The translations under genes were made by a program, and so were the position numbers. The notes beneath the pieces are model-generated. The model made no database searches, had not been told where the DNA came from, and was given only the letters and a program-made list of their open reading frames with translations. From JBEIGE01 sp040382055 (GTDB taxonomy: Bacteria; Pseudomonadota; Gammaproteobacteria; Burkholderiales; Burkholderiaceae_C): a DNA stretch of 64,000 nucleotides. Every line of letters starts with the position of its first letter. Positions within the stretch are counted from its first letter, which is position 1. Where the stretch lies: assembly GCA_040382055.1 (NCBI GenBank), contig JBEIGE010000002.1, forward strand, positions 62,001 through 126,000. The letters run 5' to 3'. Positions 49,359 through 58,073 of the stretch are shown here, piece by piece.

Positions 49359-50585
49359 CTAGATGCGAATAGCCCGTGCCGGGTCCATGGCTGCAGCGCG
49401 GCGGGCCGGCGCGATGGCAGCCAAAACGCCACTGACCGATGCCACCAGTGCCACCTGGAGAGCGAGCAGCCATGGCAAGCCAATGACAAAGAGGGGAAGG
49501 CCATCGGCTCCCCGGACAAAGGCCGAGAACAGCCAGATCATGATCAGCGCCAACAGCAGGCCCAGCAACGAGCCCAATATACCCACCACAGCCCCTTGCA
49601 CCAGAAAAATCCTAAGAATCTGGTGGCGCGTGGCACCCATGGCACGCAAGATGCCGATTTCACGCTGTTTTTGAACCACCGAGACCACCAGGACGCTGGC
49701 GATGCCCAGTACCACCACTGCCAGCACCACGCCCCGGATGAGCGTGGTGCTGACCGACTGGGCATTGAGGGCTGAAACCAACTGGGCATTGCTCTCTTGC
49801 CAACTCTCCACCTTGGCAGGAAACTGCTGGCGCAGTGTCAAGGCCAGGTCGTTGGCGCGCCAGACATCGCGCACCGTCAGGTCCAGGTTGGTCACGCCGC
49901 CCGGCAAGCTGAGCAAATTCTGTGCTGCGCGCAAGGGGACGATCACAGTACGACGGTTCAGGTCTTTGACCCCCAGGTCTACCAGCGCCGTCACGCGCAC
50001 CGAGTCACTCACCGTCACGTTGCCCGCGCCTGTTTGCACCGTCAAACGATCCCCGACTCGCACCCCCAGATCCAAAGCGAGCTGTTGGCCCACAATGGCC
50101 TCGCCCGGCGACAAGCGGGCTTCACCACTGACCACCTTGCTGCGCAGATTGACGACCCGGTCGTAACGGTCCAAATCAACACCGAGCAAGGCCATGGAAA
50201 CACTGGCCTCTCCACGCAACGCCAAACCAGCACCGACCACCATGGGCGACACGCCAATAATCTCCGGCATGCGTTCCAGCAGGGGCACCAGGGACTGCCA
50301 ATTGGCAACCGAGCGCAAGCGCTGGGCCCGAGGCTGGGTTTGCGTCAGAATTGTCAACCCGGTTTCAGGCTCGCGAGCTGGGAAGACCACATCGTCAAGA
50401 ACACGAATCGAAATGTGCGCCTGTGCGCCCAGGGTTTTGGTCAGCGTGGAAGTTTGCAAGCCACTGATCAGCGCAGATATATAGGCAATCACCGCCACAC
50501 CAGCGGCGACACCCACGATGATCAGCAGTGTTTGCATGCGCCCTTCACGCAAAAAACGCAGGGCCACACGAAATTCAAAACCCAC
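49359..50585 (-). CDS. FtsX/MacB-type ABC permease
   Basis: 408 residues. One N-terminal membrane helix (TLLIIVGVAAGVAVIAYISAL), a large periplasmic domain (residues about 40-275), then three helices: TLIRGVVLAVVVLGIASVLV, QGAVVGILGSLLGLLLALIM and LPWLLALQVALVASVSGVLA. This is the layout of the MacB/LolCE permease family that extrudes or lifts hydrophobic substrates. Forms an operon with the adaptor upstream (stop and start abut, 50585/50586) and the ATPase 15 bases downstream. The substrate is unknown. Confidence 0.9.
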   Translation of the reverse strand: MGFEFRVALRFLREGRMQTLLIIVGVAAGVAVIAYISALISGLQTSTLTKTLGAQAHISIRVLDDVVFPAREPETGLTILTQTQPRAQRLRSVANWQSLVPLLERMPEIIGVSPMVVGAGLALRGEASVSMALLGVDLDRYDRVVNLRSKVVSGEARLSPGEAIVGQQLALDLGVRVGDRLTVQTGAGNVTVSDSVRVTALVDLGVKDLNRRTVIVPLRAAQNLLSLPGGVTNLDLTVRDVWRANDLALTLRQQFPAKVESWQESNAQLVSALNAQSVSTTLIRGVVLAVVVLGIASVLVVSVVQKQREIGILRAMGATRHQILRIFLVQGAVVGILGSLLGLLLALIMIWLFSAFVRGADGLPLFVIGLPWLLALQVALVASVSGVLAAIAPARRAAAMDPARAIRI

Positions 50586-51905
50586 CTAGCGCCCCATGGC
50601 GTTGGACATCGCAGCGCCAGCATCTTCACCAGGGGCCTGAGACGTGCTTTGGCTGGGTTGCCAAGGCAACGGCATTACCCGCACCCGCTGATTGACTGAA
50701 ACAGCGGAGGATGTCTTGTTTCCGAGAAGTACCACGTCACCGGGGGCCAGACCCTGGACAACTTCGACCGCCTCCAGGGTGCGCAGACCAAGCTGGACAT
50801 CTCTGCTTTGCACTTTTCCGTCAACCACGACAAAAACCCGTGACATGGCGGTGGCTTGAGAGGCTCTCGCGGAACTGACCACAGCGCGCAATGCACTCAG
50901 TGGCAGCACCAGGGTGTTGTCACGCCGGGCGGTTTCAACCTCAGCAGACAAGGTCATGTCTTCACGTAAAAAAGCAGGAGGGTCTTGCAACAGCGCGAAC
51001 TTGACTTCTATGGCACCGCGCTGCGGATCCACGGCCGGAGAAATACTCAAAACACGGGCAGAAAACCGCTGGCCAGGAAAAGCATCTGCAAGCACAGCGG
51101 CTGTTTGCCCAACCTGCAGTTGGTCCAGAAAGCGTTCATCCACCTGGGCGATCAACTGGGTAGGACCGCTCATGGCCAGGCTCATCAAGGCTTGGCCAGG
51201 CTGAACAATCTGGCCAGGCTCCACTGCACGGGACAGCACCCGGGCTGCAGCCGGCGCTGTGACGGTGGTTTGCTTCAGGCGTGCCTGAGCAGCCTGAGCG
51301 GCAGCCCGGGATAACTGAACCTGGGCTTGGGCCTGGACAATGTCGGTGCCGGATTCACCAATAGCGGCAATCTGGGCTTGGGCGCTGGCTTTTTGGGCCA
51401 AGGCGACATCCAACACGCGCCGGGCTTCATCCAGGCGGGAGTCGCTGACAAAGCCTTGCGACACCAGTTGCTGTGTGCGCATGAATTCAGCCCGTGCACC
51501 AGCCACCGTGGCATCTGCCTGCGCCACTGCGGCCACCACTGAATCGCGACCCGAGCTTCGCAAGCCTGCCAATCGGGCTTCGACCTGCTGTTGCGTAGCC
51601 GTGGCTTGTGCCAATGCCAAGCGTAACTCGTCAGACTCCAGTTGCACCAAGAGCTGGCCCGGCTCCACCCATGCACCCTCGTGCACTTTTACCGCCAACA
51701 CACGGCCGGTGAGGGTACTGCCCACTTCAACGCGTGACAAGGTTGCCACACGCGCTGAAAACTGCAGGGTGCGCACCAGCGGGAAGGATTTAACCTCAAC
51801 AACCTCGACCTTGGGGCCTTGCGACTTTAACCCGAAGAAAATTAAAACGCCCACCAACACCGCTATCAACAGAAACCAGACCCAGCGATTTTTAGGCAAA
51901 CTCAT
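50586..51905 (-). CDS. HlyD-type periplasmic adaptor of the MacAB-like exporter
   Basis: 439 residues from ATG 51903-51905; the frame extends to a TTG at 51941 without support. N-terminal membrane anchor (WVWFLLIAVLVGVLIFFGLK), a barrel-lipoyl region with GRVLAVKVHEGAWVEPGQLL, a long alanine-rich hairpin of helices (residues about 85-205, e.g. LAQATATQQQVEARLAGLRS) and a second lipoyl-like half SRAVEPGQIVQPGQALMSLA. It joins the permease to an outer-membrane channel (not in this window). Directly followed by the permease gene, preceded by ruvB with a 4-base overlap of the longer frame. Confidence 0.9.
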   Translation of the reverse strand: MSLPKNRWVWFLLIAVLVGVLIFFGLKSQGPKVEVVEVKSFPLVRTLQFSARVATLSRVEVGSTLTGRVLAVKVHEGAWVEPGQLLVQLESDELRLALAQATATQQQVEARLAGLRSSGRDSVVAAVAQADATVAGARAEFMRTQQLVSQGFVSDSRLDEARRVLDVALAQKASAQAQIAAIGESGTDIVQAQAQVQLSRAAAQAAQARLKQTTVTAPAAARVLSRAVEPGQIVQPGQALMSLAMSGPTQLIAQVDERFLDQLQVGQTAAVLADAFPGQRFSARVLSISPAVDPQRGAIEVKFALLQDPPAFLREDMTLSAEVETARRDNTLVLPLSALRAVVSSARASQATAMSRVFVVVDGKVQSRDVQLGLRTLEAVEVVQGLAPGDVVLLGNKTSSAVSVNQRVRVMPLPWQPSQSTSQAPGEDAGAAMSNAMGR

Positions 51906-51937
51906 ATCAGGAAAAAACGCTGTAATGCAATGGGTGA

Positions 51938-52996
51938 TCAACCTTGAAAAAGGCCCCCATTGGTTTGGGGTGGGGTAACGCCAAGATGGCGGTAAGCTGC
52001 CAGTGTAGCAATGCGTCCGCGCGGGGTACGCTGCAAAAAACCCTGCTGAATCAGAAAGGGTTCAATCACGTCTTCAATCGTTTCCCGCTCCTCGCCGATG
52101 CTTGCCGCAATGTTGTCCAACCCGACAGGCCCGCCGTCGAAGCGGTGAATCACGGCTTCCAGCAACTTGCGGTCCATCACATCGAAGCCCTGGGGATCCA
52201 CGTCGAGCATAGCCAGCGCCAGGTTGGCAATCTCAAGGTTGATCTGCCCGGTGCCCTTGACCTGCGCATAGTCACGCACCCGTCGTAGCAGTCGGTTTGC
52301 AATTCTGGGTGTGCCACGGGACCGGCGTGCGATCTCAAATCCGCCAGTTTCGTCCAGCGGCACATTCAACAAACCGGCACTGCGCCTCACGATGCGCGCC
52401 AACTCTTCAGAGGTGTAAAACTCAAGCCGCGCCACAATGCCGAAACGGTCACGCAAGGGGTTGGTCAACATGCCCGCGCGGGTGGTGGCCCCCACCAGCG
52501 TGAAGGGTTGCAAATCCAGCTTGATCGATCGTGCAGCAGGACCCTCGCCAATCATGATGTCAATCTGATAGTCCTCCAGCGCGGGGTACAGGATTTCTTC
52601 TACAACGGGCGACAGGCGATGTATTTCATCAATGAACAACACATCATTTTTCTCAAGATTGGTCAACAGGGCGGCCAGGTCTTTTGGCTTTTCCAGCACC
52701 GGGCCACTGGTCTGGCGCAAATTCACACCCAGCTCATGGGCAATGATGTGTGACAAGGTCGTCTTGCCCAGACCCGGGGGGCCAAATAACAATACATGGT
52801 CGAGTGCCTCATCACGCTGACGGGCCGCTCCTATGAAAATTTCCAGCTGTTCACGCACCTTGGCCTGGCCAACATAGTCATCGAGCAGCTTGGGGCGAAG
52901 CGCGCGCTCAATGGCTTCTTCTCCCGGCATAACCGGCGCAGCAGACACCATCCGGCTGGCGGAAGATACTGAAAAATCGTCAGTCTGGATACTCAC
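51938..52996 (-). CDS. ruvB: Holliday junction branch migration ATPase
   Basis: 352 residues: N-terminal LDDYVGQAKVREQLEIFIGA, Walker A LLFGPPGLGKTTLSHIIAHE, Walker B LFIDEIHRLSPVVEEILYPA, sensor 1 VGATTRAGMLTNPLRDRFG, and the winged-helix end RTPRGRIATLAAYRHLG. It forms the hexameric motor that, with RuvA, drives branch migration of Holliday junctions. ruvA is encoded separately at 54375-54947, with the alpha-carbonic anhydrase gene between and transcribed the other way, an uncommon split of the usual ruvAB order. Confidence 0.96.
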   Translation of the reverse strand: MSIQTDDFSVSSASRMVSAAPVMPGEEAIERALRPKLLDDYVGQAKVREQLEIFIGAARQRDEALDHVLLFGPPGLGKTTLSHIIAHELGVNLRQTSGPVLEKPKDLAALLTNLEKNDVLFIDEIHRLSPVVEEILYPALEDYQIDIMIGEGPAARSIKLDLQPFTLVGATTRAGMLTNPLRDRFGIVARLEFYTSEELARIVRRSAGLLNVPLDETGGFEIARRSRGTPRIANRLLRRVRDYAQVKGTGQINLEIANLALAMLDVDPQGFDVMDRKLLEAVIHRFDGGPVGLDNIAASIGEERETIEDVIEPFLIQQGFLQRTPRGRIATLAAYRHLGVTPPQTNGGLFQG

Positions 52997-53207
52997 AGCG
53001 TAGGTGTTTCATGAAAGTTGTACCTCTGTTGAGGAACGGTCCTTGACTATAGCCGCCAGTGCATCAGGTTGGCCAATGACTCAAAGATAAGTCTGCTTGC
53101 AGCTCAAGAAGTGCGCTGGATTGCCGATAAAACCATAACTCCTTAATGCTTCTTTAACGCTGACTGCTTTGCTGCACAGTTTATTTGCCCGTTCTGTCGG
53201 GTCAGAC

Positions 53208-54359
53208 ATGGCGCTCACGATTCATTTTCTTACCGCAGGAACATCCTTATCCGGCCTCAAGCAAAGGCTGGCAGGCGGTGGGCTGAGCCTGTTGTTCCTG
53301 ACTCCCCTGATGGCCACGGAAACCCCGGACAAGTCCACTGCAGCAACCAAATCAAGTGCTGTCAAACCATCCAGCGAGAGCAATACATCCGCAAAGGAAA
53401 TGGGCAACCGTGTACGTGAAGCGCTGGAAAGCAGCGACGGCGTCAAAAAACGACTCACCCTGACCCTTGACGGGAAAGACGCGAGGCTCACACCACCTGC
53501 TGTCAAAGGGCAAGCCTTACCCGCTGAAGCTGCCAGAAAACCTATTGCCTCAGAATCAGAGCGCGCAACTTTGATTAAGCCCGCCCCCGGCGCCCTCTCA
53601 AATCCGCTGGACAGTCGCAACCAGTTCCTGGTGCGTGTCAAGCCCGCCATTCCCAAGCCAACCAGCCCAAGTCCTGCCGCACACTGGAGCTATGAGGGGG
53701 AAACTGGCCCGGATTCCTGGGGCAAACTCAAACCCGAATACAGCATGTGCGCCAATGGCACACGGCAGTCACCCATACACATTGATCAGAGCATGACCTT
53801 GCAAGGCCCGGCCGAAATGATCCAATTCGACTACCAGCCCAGTGGCGCCACAGTGGTTAACAACGGCCGTACGATTCAAGTGAATATCGAGGGTGAGAAC
53901 AGCATGACGGTGCGGGGCTCGAACTACAAGCTGGTGCAGTTTCACTTTCACCATCCGTCCGAGGAACGGATCAACAACAAAACCTACGCCATGTCAGCGC
54001 ATCTGGTGCACCGCAACCAGGAAGGACAACTGGCCATATTGGCCATACTTTTTGACACCGGTCCGGCCAATGCGTTGATTAACAAAGTCTGGACATACAT
54101 GCCGCTCGACAAAAACGACGCGGTAAGGGTTCCACCCGGTCAACTTGACCTGAACCAGGTCTTGCCCAAAGACTTGCGCTACTTCCAGTTTTTGGGCTCA
54201 CTGACCACACCGCCATGCACCGAAGGCGTGTTGTGGATGGTTTTGAAGCAGACCGTTACGCTCAGCACTGAGCAACTGAGACTTTTCGGACAGATTTATC
54301 CAAACAATGTGCGACCAGTTCAGCCCCTGAATGATCGCGCGGTAAGAGACGCTCAGTAA
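53208..54359 (+). CDS. Alpha-carbonic anhydrase with long N-terminal extension
   Basis: 383 residues from ATG 53208-53210; an upstream TTG at 53169 is less likely. Signal-like hydrophobic segment (RLAGGGLSLLFLTPLMA) then about 130 residues of polar, Ser/Thr/Lys/Ala-rich linker, then the alpha-CA domain beginning HWSYEGETGPDSWGKLKPEY. The zinc ligands are in LVQFHFHHPSEE and AMSAHLVHRN, and FLGSLTTPPCTEGVLW is the conserved C-terminal motif. It hydrates CO2 in the periplasm. The linker is much longer than in typical bacterial alpha-CAs (about 230 residues). Convergent with ruvA (15-base gap). Confidence 0.9.
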   Translation: MALTIHFLTAGTSLSGLKQRLAGGGLSLLFLTPLMATETPDKSTAATKSSAVKPSSESNTSAKEMGNRVREALESSDGVKKRLTLTLDGKDARLTPPAVKGQALPAEAARKPIASESERATLIKPAPGALSNPLDSRNQFLVRVKPAIPKPTSPSPAAHWSYEGETGPDSWGKLKPEYSMCANGTRQSPIHIDQSMTLQGPAEMIQFDYQPSGATVVNNGRTIQVNIEGENSMTVRGSNYKLVQFHFHHPSEERINNKTYAMSAHLVHRNQEGQLAILAILFDTGPANALINKVWTYMPLDKNDAVRVPPGQLDLNQVLPKDLRYFQFLGSLTTPPCTEGVLWMVLKQTVTLSTEQLRLFGQIYPNNVRPVQPLNDRAVRDAQ

Positions 54360-54374
54360 CCAACGTGCTGACCG

Positions 54375-54947
54375 TTACCTGGCCAGCGATTTGAGCGCCA
54401 GTTTGATCCCCTCGCTGACACCGATCTCCTGGGGCAAAACTTTCAACGAGGCCGCAGCCTCCTTGTCGCTGTATCCCAGGGCCAACAAGGCTTGCAAAAT
54501 GTCTGACTGGGCATGGCTGCCGGGACTCACCGCAGTACCCATGTCGGAACCGAGCTTGCCCTTGAGCTCAAGCAACAGCCGCTCTGCTGTTTTTTTGCCG
54601 ATCCCTGGCACCTTGACCAACCGCCCGGCCTCTTGCAGGGTGATCGCCTGGGACAGATCGTCCACGCTCATCCCGGAGAGCACAGCCAGCGCCGTGCGTG
54701 GCCCAACACCACTGATCTTGATCAGTTGTTTGAACGCCTCACGCTCGGGGGCCGTGCCAAAGCCGAAAAGAATTTGTGCGTCTTCCCGCACCACAAAGTG
54801 GGTCAGCAGGGTCACTTTTTCTTCCAGTCCCGGCAGGTTGTAGAACGTGCTCATGGAGACCTGAACTTCATAGCCCAGTCCATTGCAATCGACCAGCACC
54901 TGGGGCGGATTTTTTTCGACGAGTGTTCCCGTGATCCTGCCGATCAT
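54375..54947 (-). CDS. ruvA: Holliday junction DNA-binding subunit RuvA
   Basis: 190 residues: domain I IGRITGTLVEKNPPQVLVDC, helix-hairpin-helix domain II GVGPRTALAVLSGMSV and VPGIGKKTAERLLLELK, and the flexible linker to domain III ALLALGYSDKEAAASLKVLP that binds RuvB. Tetramer clamps the junction for the RuvB motor. Separated from ruvB by the carbonic anhydrase gene on the other strand; starts 54947, 99 bases before the phoH TTG start on the plus strand. Confidence 0.95.
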   Translation of the reverse strand: MIGRITGTLVEKNPPQVLVDCNGLGYEVQVSMSTFYNLPGLEEKVTLLTHFVVREDAQILFGFGTAPEREAFKQLIKISGVGPRTALAVLSGMSVDDLSQAITLQEAGRLVKVPGIGKKTAERLLLELKGKLGSDMGTAVSPGSHAQSDILQALLALGYSDKEAAASLKVLPQEIGVSEGIKLALKSLAR

Positions 54948-55045
54948 GTTGGTGCCCGCATGACCGTCAAATACGATTGCATCGCGGCCTGAGTAATACT
55001 GTGAGTCATGTTGCCTATGATTGAAACTTTTGAGGAATTATCAGC

Positions 55046-55981
55046 TTGATTCTGCGCCACCTGTTCTCCCCCCTTAACAACAACCGCTTGTCCCATTTGT
55101 GCGGCCCCATGGATACACATTTGCGAACGATTGAGTCTGCCTTGCAGGTCAAGATTGCGCACCGGCATGAGCAGTTCAAGGTTGACGGCACCAAAGCCAA
55201 TGCCAAGCGGGGCATGGAGATGTTGCAGGCCCTCTACGAGATGGCTGCGAGTCCCATCGACAAGCACACCTTGCAACTGATGCTCGCTGGTGACCCCGAG
55301 TTGGCTCAGAGCCCCTCAGAAGCACTGCAAACGCGGCGCTCCGATTTGAGGGCGCGCACCTTGAATCAGGCCAACTACCTGGACACGATGACCCGCCAGG
55401 ACATCACTTTCGGCATTGGCCCGGCAGGAACCGGCAAAACCTATCTGGCTGTGGCATGTGCCGTCGATGCCCTGGAACGCAGCGTCGTACAACGCATTGT
55501 GTTGACGCGGCCAGCTGTTGAAGCCGGTGAGCGCCTGGGTTTTCTGCCGGGTGATTTGACACAAAAAATCGATCCCTACCTACGGCCTCTCTACGACGCA
55601 CTCTACGAGCTCATGGGGTTTGAGAAGGTACTAAAAGCCTTTGAGCGCCAGGCCCTTGAGATTGCACCGCTGGCCTTCATGCGCGGACGCACCTTGAACA
55701 ATGCCTTCATTATTCTGGACGAGGCACAGAACACCACCCCGGAACAGATGAAGATGTTTCTCACCCGCATAGGCTTTGGCTCCCGGGCGGTTGTCACCGG
55801 GGATGTGAGTCAGATAGACCTGCCCAAAACCCAGCTGAGTGGCTTGATTGACGCCGAACGGGTGCTCAGCAGGGTCGAAGGAATAGGCATTTGCCGATTT
55901 ACCAGTGCTGATGTGGTGCGCCATCCCTTGGTGGCGCGTATTGTGGATGCCTATGACGCTCCGAAAAAGCGGTCTCCCTGA
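55046..55981 (+). CDS. PhoH-family ATPase
   Basis: 311 residues starting at TTG 55046-55048, supported by GAGGA at 55032-55036 and by the conserved-looking start ILRHLFSPLNNNRLSHLCGP. P-loop GPAGTGKTYLAVACAVDAL, LTRPAVEAGERLGFLPGDL and Walker B NAFIILDEAQNTTPEQMKMF. PhoH proteins are cytoplasmic ATPases linked to RNA handling; those adjacent to ybeY, as here, are thought to work in rRNA/tRNA metabolism. Divergent from ruvA; ybeY follows after 118 bases. Confidence 0.9.
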   Translation: MILRHLFSPLNNNRLSHLCGPMDTHLRTIESALQVKIAHRHEQFKVDGTKANAKRGMEMLQALYEMAASPIDKHTLQLMLAGDPELAQSPSEALQTRRSDLRARTLNQANYLDTMTRQDITFGIGPAGTGKTYLAVACAVDALERSVVQRIVLTRPAVEAGERLGFLPGDLTQKIDPYLRPLYDALYELMGFEKVLKAFERQALEIAPLAFMRGRTLNNAFIILDEAQNTTPEQMKMFLTRIGFGSRAVVTGDVSQIDLPKTQLSGLIDAERVLSRVEGIGICRFTSADVVRHPLVARIVDAYDAPKKRSP

Positions 55982-56099
55982 TCAAATCGGTTTCATGTTT
56001 ACCCATCACAGAGAAGTTTCCCTTGCTGTATTTTTCCTATTTTTGTAGCATCTGAATCAATTTCCATAAGGGGAAACGGCTATAACTCGTCTGAATCAT

Positions 56100-56549
56100 T
56101 TGATACTGTCTTTGCAATACGGCCGATTTGACGGCATGGTGCAGCACCGCCTTGCGCTGCCACGCCACAAGGTCATCCGCTGGATCCGGCATGCCCTGCA
56201 GACCGACGCAGAAATGACAGTGCGCATTGTTGGTCTCGAGGAAGGCAAGACGCTGAACCGTGACTACCGTCAGAAGGATTACGCCACCAATGTGCTGACT
56301 TTTGACTACGCACGGCAGCCTACGGTGATGGCTGACCTGGTGCTATGCGCCCCGGTGATTGCCAGGGAGGCACTCGAAAACGGTCGATCACTTCAGGCCC
56401 ATTACGCCCACTTGCTGGTTCATGGCGCCCTGCATGCCCAGGGCTGGGATCACGACACCAATGAATCGGACGCCATCGCCATGGAAGCCAGAGAGGCAGA
56501 AATCCTGGGCCGCCTGGGATTCAAAAACCCATACGCCGAAGGCGACTGA
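56100..56549 (+). CDS. ybeY: Endoribonuclease YbeY (rRNA maturation)
   Basis: 149 residues. The zinc-binding hallmark HGALHAQGWDHDTNES sits near residue 112 (H-x3-H-x5-H), and NRDYRQKDYATNVLTFDY is the other family segment. YbeY processes 16S rRNA 3' ends and helps ribosome quality control. The start is unclear: the only upstream starts are TTG 56100 (no close ribosome site; AAGGGG is about 25 bases away) or ATG 56136. An in-frame TAA at 56067-56069 rules out anything further upstream. Follows phoH, the usual partner. Confidence 0.9.
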   Translation: MILSLQYGRFDGMVQHRLALPRHKVIRWIRHALQTDAEMTVRIVGLEEGKTLNRDYRQKDYATNVLTFDYARQPTVMADLVLCAPVIAREALENGRSLQAHYAHLLVHGALHAQGWDHDTNESDAIAMEAREAEILGRLGFKNPYAEGD

Positions 56550-56612
56550 GCGGGAAATTTGGACACGTGCAGGATAGAAGGCAAGGGGAAGGTGCTTGTC
56601 AGGCCTGAGGTT

Positions 56613-57578
56613 TCAACGGGTTTCTTGCTCAAGCAACAAATAGGTGTTGTAGGCGTTCATGCGGTTAGCGGCACGAAATAAAGGCATGTGTTCAAAGGCG
56701 CTCCAGTCGGTCGCGGCATAGGCTTCATCAAAGGGTTCCAGATTTCTGGCTGCGCGTGCCATGGAGGAGCGCAAGTACACCAGGTAGTTGCGGGTCAGTT
56801 CCATGTCCTTGCGGGCTTCCCGCGATACGGGGCCGTGGCCAGGAACAACCACGGTGGCATCGAGCTTCAGTAAATCGTCCAGTGCCTCAATCCAGTGCTT
56901 GCTGTTGGCCTGGCCGACAAACGGAATTCGACCGCGAAACATCAAATCTCCGGCAAAAAGCAGCTTTTCACCAGGCACATAAACCACCAGATCTTCGGCC
57001 GTATGGGCCGGGCCAACGTGACGGATCACGAACTCTGTACCACCCACGTTCAAATAGGTATCAGTGTCGAGCCATTGATCAGCGGGCACCAGACGCGTAT
57101 CCGCGTTGATCCAGGGGGCGAGGTCGGTGCGGGATACCTCCAGCCTTTGCCGGGCGGTTTCGGAATTGAGGTAATCAAGTCCAGCACGGTGCGCAATGAT
57201 TTTTACTCCGGCTTCGCGGAAGGTCTGAAGACCATATATGTGGTCGGCATGGTAGTGCGTCACGATGACATGGGTCACCGGCAGCGGGGTGATTTCACGA
57301 ATTTGCGCCATTAAGCGGCGGGCCAATGCCGGTGAGCCCAATGCATCGACCACCACCACGCCGGCAGGGGTAAGCACAAACCCTGCGTTTGAAATGAAAT
57401 TCTGATTTGTCGAGGATCCCAAAGCGGAGACACCCTGCACAAACCAGGCAGATGGGGACACTTTTTGAGCCTTCATGGCCGGAAGCGACTGCCCATGCGT
57501 GGACAAAGCTACTCCCATCCCAAGGGTCACGATCAGGCGAAAGACAAAACGACAGGTTGGAGAGAAATCAATGCGCAT
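56613..57578 (-). CDS. Exported metallo-beta-lactamase-fold hydrolase near flavocytochrome genes
   Basis: 321 residues from ATG 57576-57578, giving a signal peptide (VFRLIVTLGMGVALSTHGQ). MBL zinc motif THYHADHIYGLQTF (H108, H110, D112, H113), later VGPAHTAEDLVVYV, FAGDLMFRGRIPFVG and VVPGHGPVSREARKDM complete the site, so unlike the other MBL gene in the window it looks fully active. Divergent from fccA (167 bases between starts), resembling SoxH-type proteins found near sulfur-oxidation genes. Substrate unknown; a periplasmic thioester or sulfur-compound hydrolase is possible (inference). The longer frame to 57695 lacks support. Confidence 0.82.
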   Translation of the reverse strand: MRIDFSPTCRFVFRLIVTLGMGVALSTHGQSLPAMKAQKVSPSAWFVQGVSALGSSTNQNFISNAGFVLTPAGVVVVDALGSPALARRLMAQIREITPLPVTHVIVTHYHADHIYGLQTFREAGVKIIAHRAGLDYLNSETARQRLEVSRTDLAPWINADTRLVPADQWLDTDTYLNVGGTEFVIRHVGPAHTAEDLVVYVPGEKLLFAGDLMFRGRIPFVGQANSKHWIEALDDLLKLDATVVVPGHGPVSREARKDMELTRNYLVYLRSSMARAARNLEPFDEAYAATDWSAFEHMPLFRAANRMNAYNTYLLLEQETR

Positions 57579-57664
57579 GGGGAAGGATCTGGATTGAATA
57601 CAAGGTATTGGTAAATTATGGGCTGGCACGATTGATCTGACAAACGTCCTCAACGCGACCACTA

Positions 57665-57676
57665 GGGTAAATACCC
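57665..57676. promoter_or_regulatory. Palindrome GGGTAAATACCC between the MBL and fccA genes
   Basis: Arms GGGTA and TACCC with a 2-base centre, 70 bases before fccA, in the 167-base divergent region. A second loose inverted repeat ATTG...CAAT lies at 57685-57696. Either might be a site for the ArsR-type regulator at 59875-60219, which is likely to control the fcc genes. Position-based inference only. Confidence 0.3.
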
Positions 57677-57745
57677 GCAACAGAATTGTCGGCAATCTTA
57701 AAATGGTCTTTTTTTAATTACGCAATCTCTTGAAGGAGACAAACA

Positions 57746-58063
57746 ATGCGACTTTCCTTTCAACTTGCAACAGTTCTGCTGAGCGGGCTGGTTGCCAATG
57801 CAGCCTTTGCTCAGGATGCAAACAGCCTGCACCAACGCGCACTGGCGGCCAACTGTTCCAACTGTCATGGCACTGAAGGCCGTGCGGTTGAAGGTTCAGC
57901 AGTTCCGGGGCTCGCCGGTCAGCCACGCGACTACATCATCACCCAAATGAAATCTTTCAAGGACGGAACCCGCCAGGCTACTGTGATGCATCAACTCGCG
58001 AAAGGTTTTACCGACCAGCAAATCGAATCGATTGCCAGCTATTTCGCAGCCACCAAACGATAA
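57746..58063 (+). CDS. fccA: Flavocytochrome c sulfide dehydrogenase, monohaem cytochrome subunit
   Basis: 105 residues with a signal peptide (LATVLLSGLVANAAFAQD) and one c-type haem motif CSNCHG near residue 37; the later segment VMHQLAKGFTDQQIESIASY may give the methionine ligand. Excellent AAGGAG ribosome site. Flavocytochrome c oxidises sulfide in the periplasm and passes electrons via this subunit. Only one haem, as in Chlorobium-type FccA rather than the diheme Allochromatium form. Stop at 58063, 10 bases before fccB; same transcript. Confidence 0.85.
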   Translation: MRLSFQLATVLLSGLVANAAFAQDANSLHQRALAANCSNCHGTEGRAVEGSAVPGLAGQPRDYIITQMKSFKDGTRQATVMHQLAKGFTDQQIESIASYFAATKR

Positions 58064-58073
58064 GGGATTGATC

